This document shows positions 5,234 to 5,991 of a stretch of DNA of 5,991 nucleotides, piece after piece. The stretch's first letter is position 1, and the number at the start of each line of letters is the position of its first letter. A program made the translations under genes and the position numbers. Source of the stretch: JBCDBH01 sp039184055 (GTDB lineage Bacteria; Acidobacteriota; Thermoanaerobaculia; Multivoradales; J023); NCBI GenBank assembly GCA_039184055.1, contig JBCDBH010000367.1, positions 1 to 5,991 of the forward strand. The letters run 5' to 3'. The notes under the pieces were generated by a model. That model worked only from the letters and a program-made list of their open reading frames with translations. It searched no databases and was not told the DNA's origin.

Positions 5234-5991
5234 GTGGATAGACGCAAATTCCTTCGACTCAGCGGTGTCGGTCTCGGCGGCGTGATGTTGGTTCCGGTAT
5301 TCGGTGAGAGCAGCCCCCTTTTGGGTTCGACGACTCCGATCCCCGGTGGTGACAAGAAGACCCTGGCGGACGTCGCCCTCAATGCCGCCAAGGCCGCGGG
5401 TGCGAGCTACGCGGACATTCGAATCGGTCGCTACCGCAATCAATTTGTCGTCACCCGCGAAGAGCGGGTGGATAACCTGGTCAACACGGAGTCCTATGGG
5501 CTCGGTATTCGCGTGCTCGCCAACGGCACGTGGGGATTCGCGGCGACATCGGATGTCACCAAAGACAGCATCGCCGCCGCCGCCAAGAACGCCGTTGCGG
5601 TGGCCAAGGCGAATAGCAAGCTCCAGCTCGAGCCGGTGACGCTGGCACCTGTCAAGGGCGTCGGGGAAGTCTCCTGGCGCACCCCGATCGAGAAAGACGC
5701 GTTCGAGGTCCCGATCAAAGACAAGGTCGACCTCTTGATGACGGTCAACCAGACCGCGATGAAGAGCGGCGCGAACTTCGTCAACTCGATGCTCTTCTTG
5801 GTCAACGAGCAGAAGTACTTCGCTTCGACCGATGGTTCGTACATCGATCAAGACGTCCACCGTCTGTGGCCGACCTTCACCGTGACCGTGATCGATCCCG
5901 AGTCGGGCAAATTCCAGACGCGTGATGCGATGGCGGCGCCCATGGGTATGGGCTGGGAGTACATGGATGGCAAAAAGGCCGACAAGGTTCA
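5234..5991 (+). CDS. tldD: Tat-signal TldD/PmbA family metalloprotease subunit (partial)
   Basis: The first 252 residues of a TldD-type protein run off the right edge. It starts at a GTG with a good ribosome site and opens with MDRRKFLRLSG, a clear twin-arginine motif (R3, R4, then KFLRLS). A short hydrophobic stretch (GVGLGGVMLVPVFG, 11-24) follows, so export by the Tat route, possibly with membrane anchoring, is predicted. After a linker, the TldD N-terminal domain begins at about residue 43: AAKAAGASYADIRIGR (51-66), SYGLGIRVLANGTWGFAAT (87-105), then the Ala-rich helix (DSIAAAAKNAVAVAKA, 111-126). The zinc motif HExxxH, expected a little beyond residue 252, is outside the window, so catalytic competence cannot be checked and a second TldE-like subunit is not excluded. 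It lies 29 nt after tldE. E. coli TldD has no signal peptide, so an exported version would work in another compartment. Confidence 0.87.
   Translation, partial: MDRRKFLRLSGVGLGGVMLVPVFGESSPLLGSTTPIPGGDKKTLADVALNAAKAAGASYADIRIGRYRNQFVVTREERVDNLVNTESYGLGIRVLANGTWGFAATSDVTKDSIAAAAKNAVAVAKANSKLQLEPVTLAPVKGVGEVSWRTPIEKDAFEVPIKDKVDLLMTVNQTAMKSGANFVNSMLFLVNEQKYFASTDGSYIDQDVHRLWPTFTVTVIDPESGKFQTRDAMAAPMGMGWEYMDGKKADKV

Noticed and set aside
5228..5860. 210-codon open frame on the minus strand opposite the tldD-like gene
   Set aside because: It lies wholly opposite a gene with a ribosome site, Tat motif and family motifs. Its translation (rich in Asp, Arg, Val) is typical of the antisense of GC-rich coding sequence.
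3888..5991. A ribosomal peptide (RiPP) biosynthesis cluster around tldE-tldD
   Set aside because: No short precursor-peptide gene, modifying enzyme or dedicated exporter is adjacent within the window. The gene to the right of tldD is not visible, so this is unsupported rather than excluded.

Overview
This window looks like ordinary chromosomal DNA from a GC-rich bacterium (roughly 60% GC by eye). The genes are compact with strong GC bias at third codon positions, and three of the starts have good Shine-Dalgarno sequences. A TldE-type gene followed directly by a TldD-type gene that carries a Tat signal is a combination I associate with environmental phyla such as Acidobacteriota or Gemmatimonadota. 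That placement is an inference from gene style, not something the sequence proves. I see no phage genes, insertion sequence, CRISPR array, tRNA or rRNA.

Layout, left to right. (1) Positions 1-77 may hold the last codons of an upstream plus-strand gene. (2) A leader with a small perfect hairpin precedes msrB (176-592, plus), a methionine sulfoxide reductase B. (3) A 66-nt convergent gap carries two back-to-back hairpins, probably a shared terminator. (4) On the minus strand, 659-2461 encodes a 600-residue SLC13/DASS-type permease with two RCK_C (TrkA_C) domains between its membrane halves. (5) Only 40-58 bp separates that gene from a divergent plus-strand gene (2502-3737) for an AI-2E/PerM-family membrane protein. 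(6) A 150-nt gap holds a weak hairpin and a perfect 8-bp inverted repeat just before the next ribosome binding site. (7) A tldE-like gene (3888-5204) and, 29 nt later, a tldD-like gene with a twin-arginine signal (5234 to the window end, incomplete) form an apparent operon.

Functionally, msrB repairs oxidised methionine. The two membrane genes move, or are presumed to move, small anions or signals. The tldE-tldD pair should encode the two subunits of a metalloprotease that acts on peptides. I see no evidence that these three units form one pathway. I found no convincing undescribed system. The points most worth a second look are the Tat signal on only one subunit of the TldD/TldE pair, the inverted repeat in front of that operon, and the MsrB that lacks the usual resolving cysteine.
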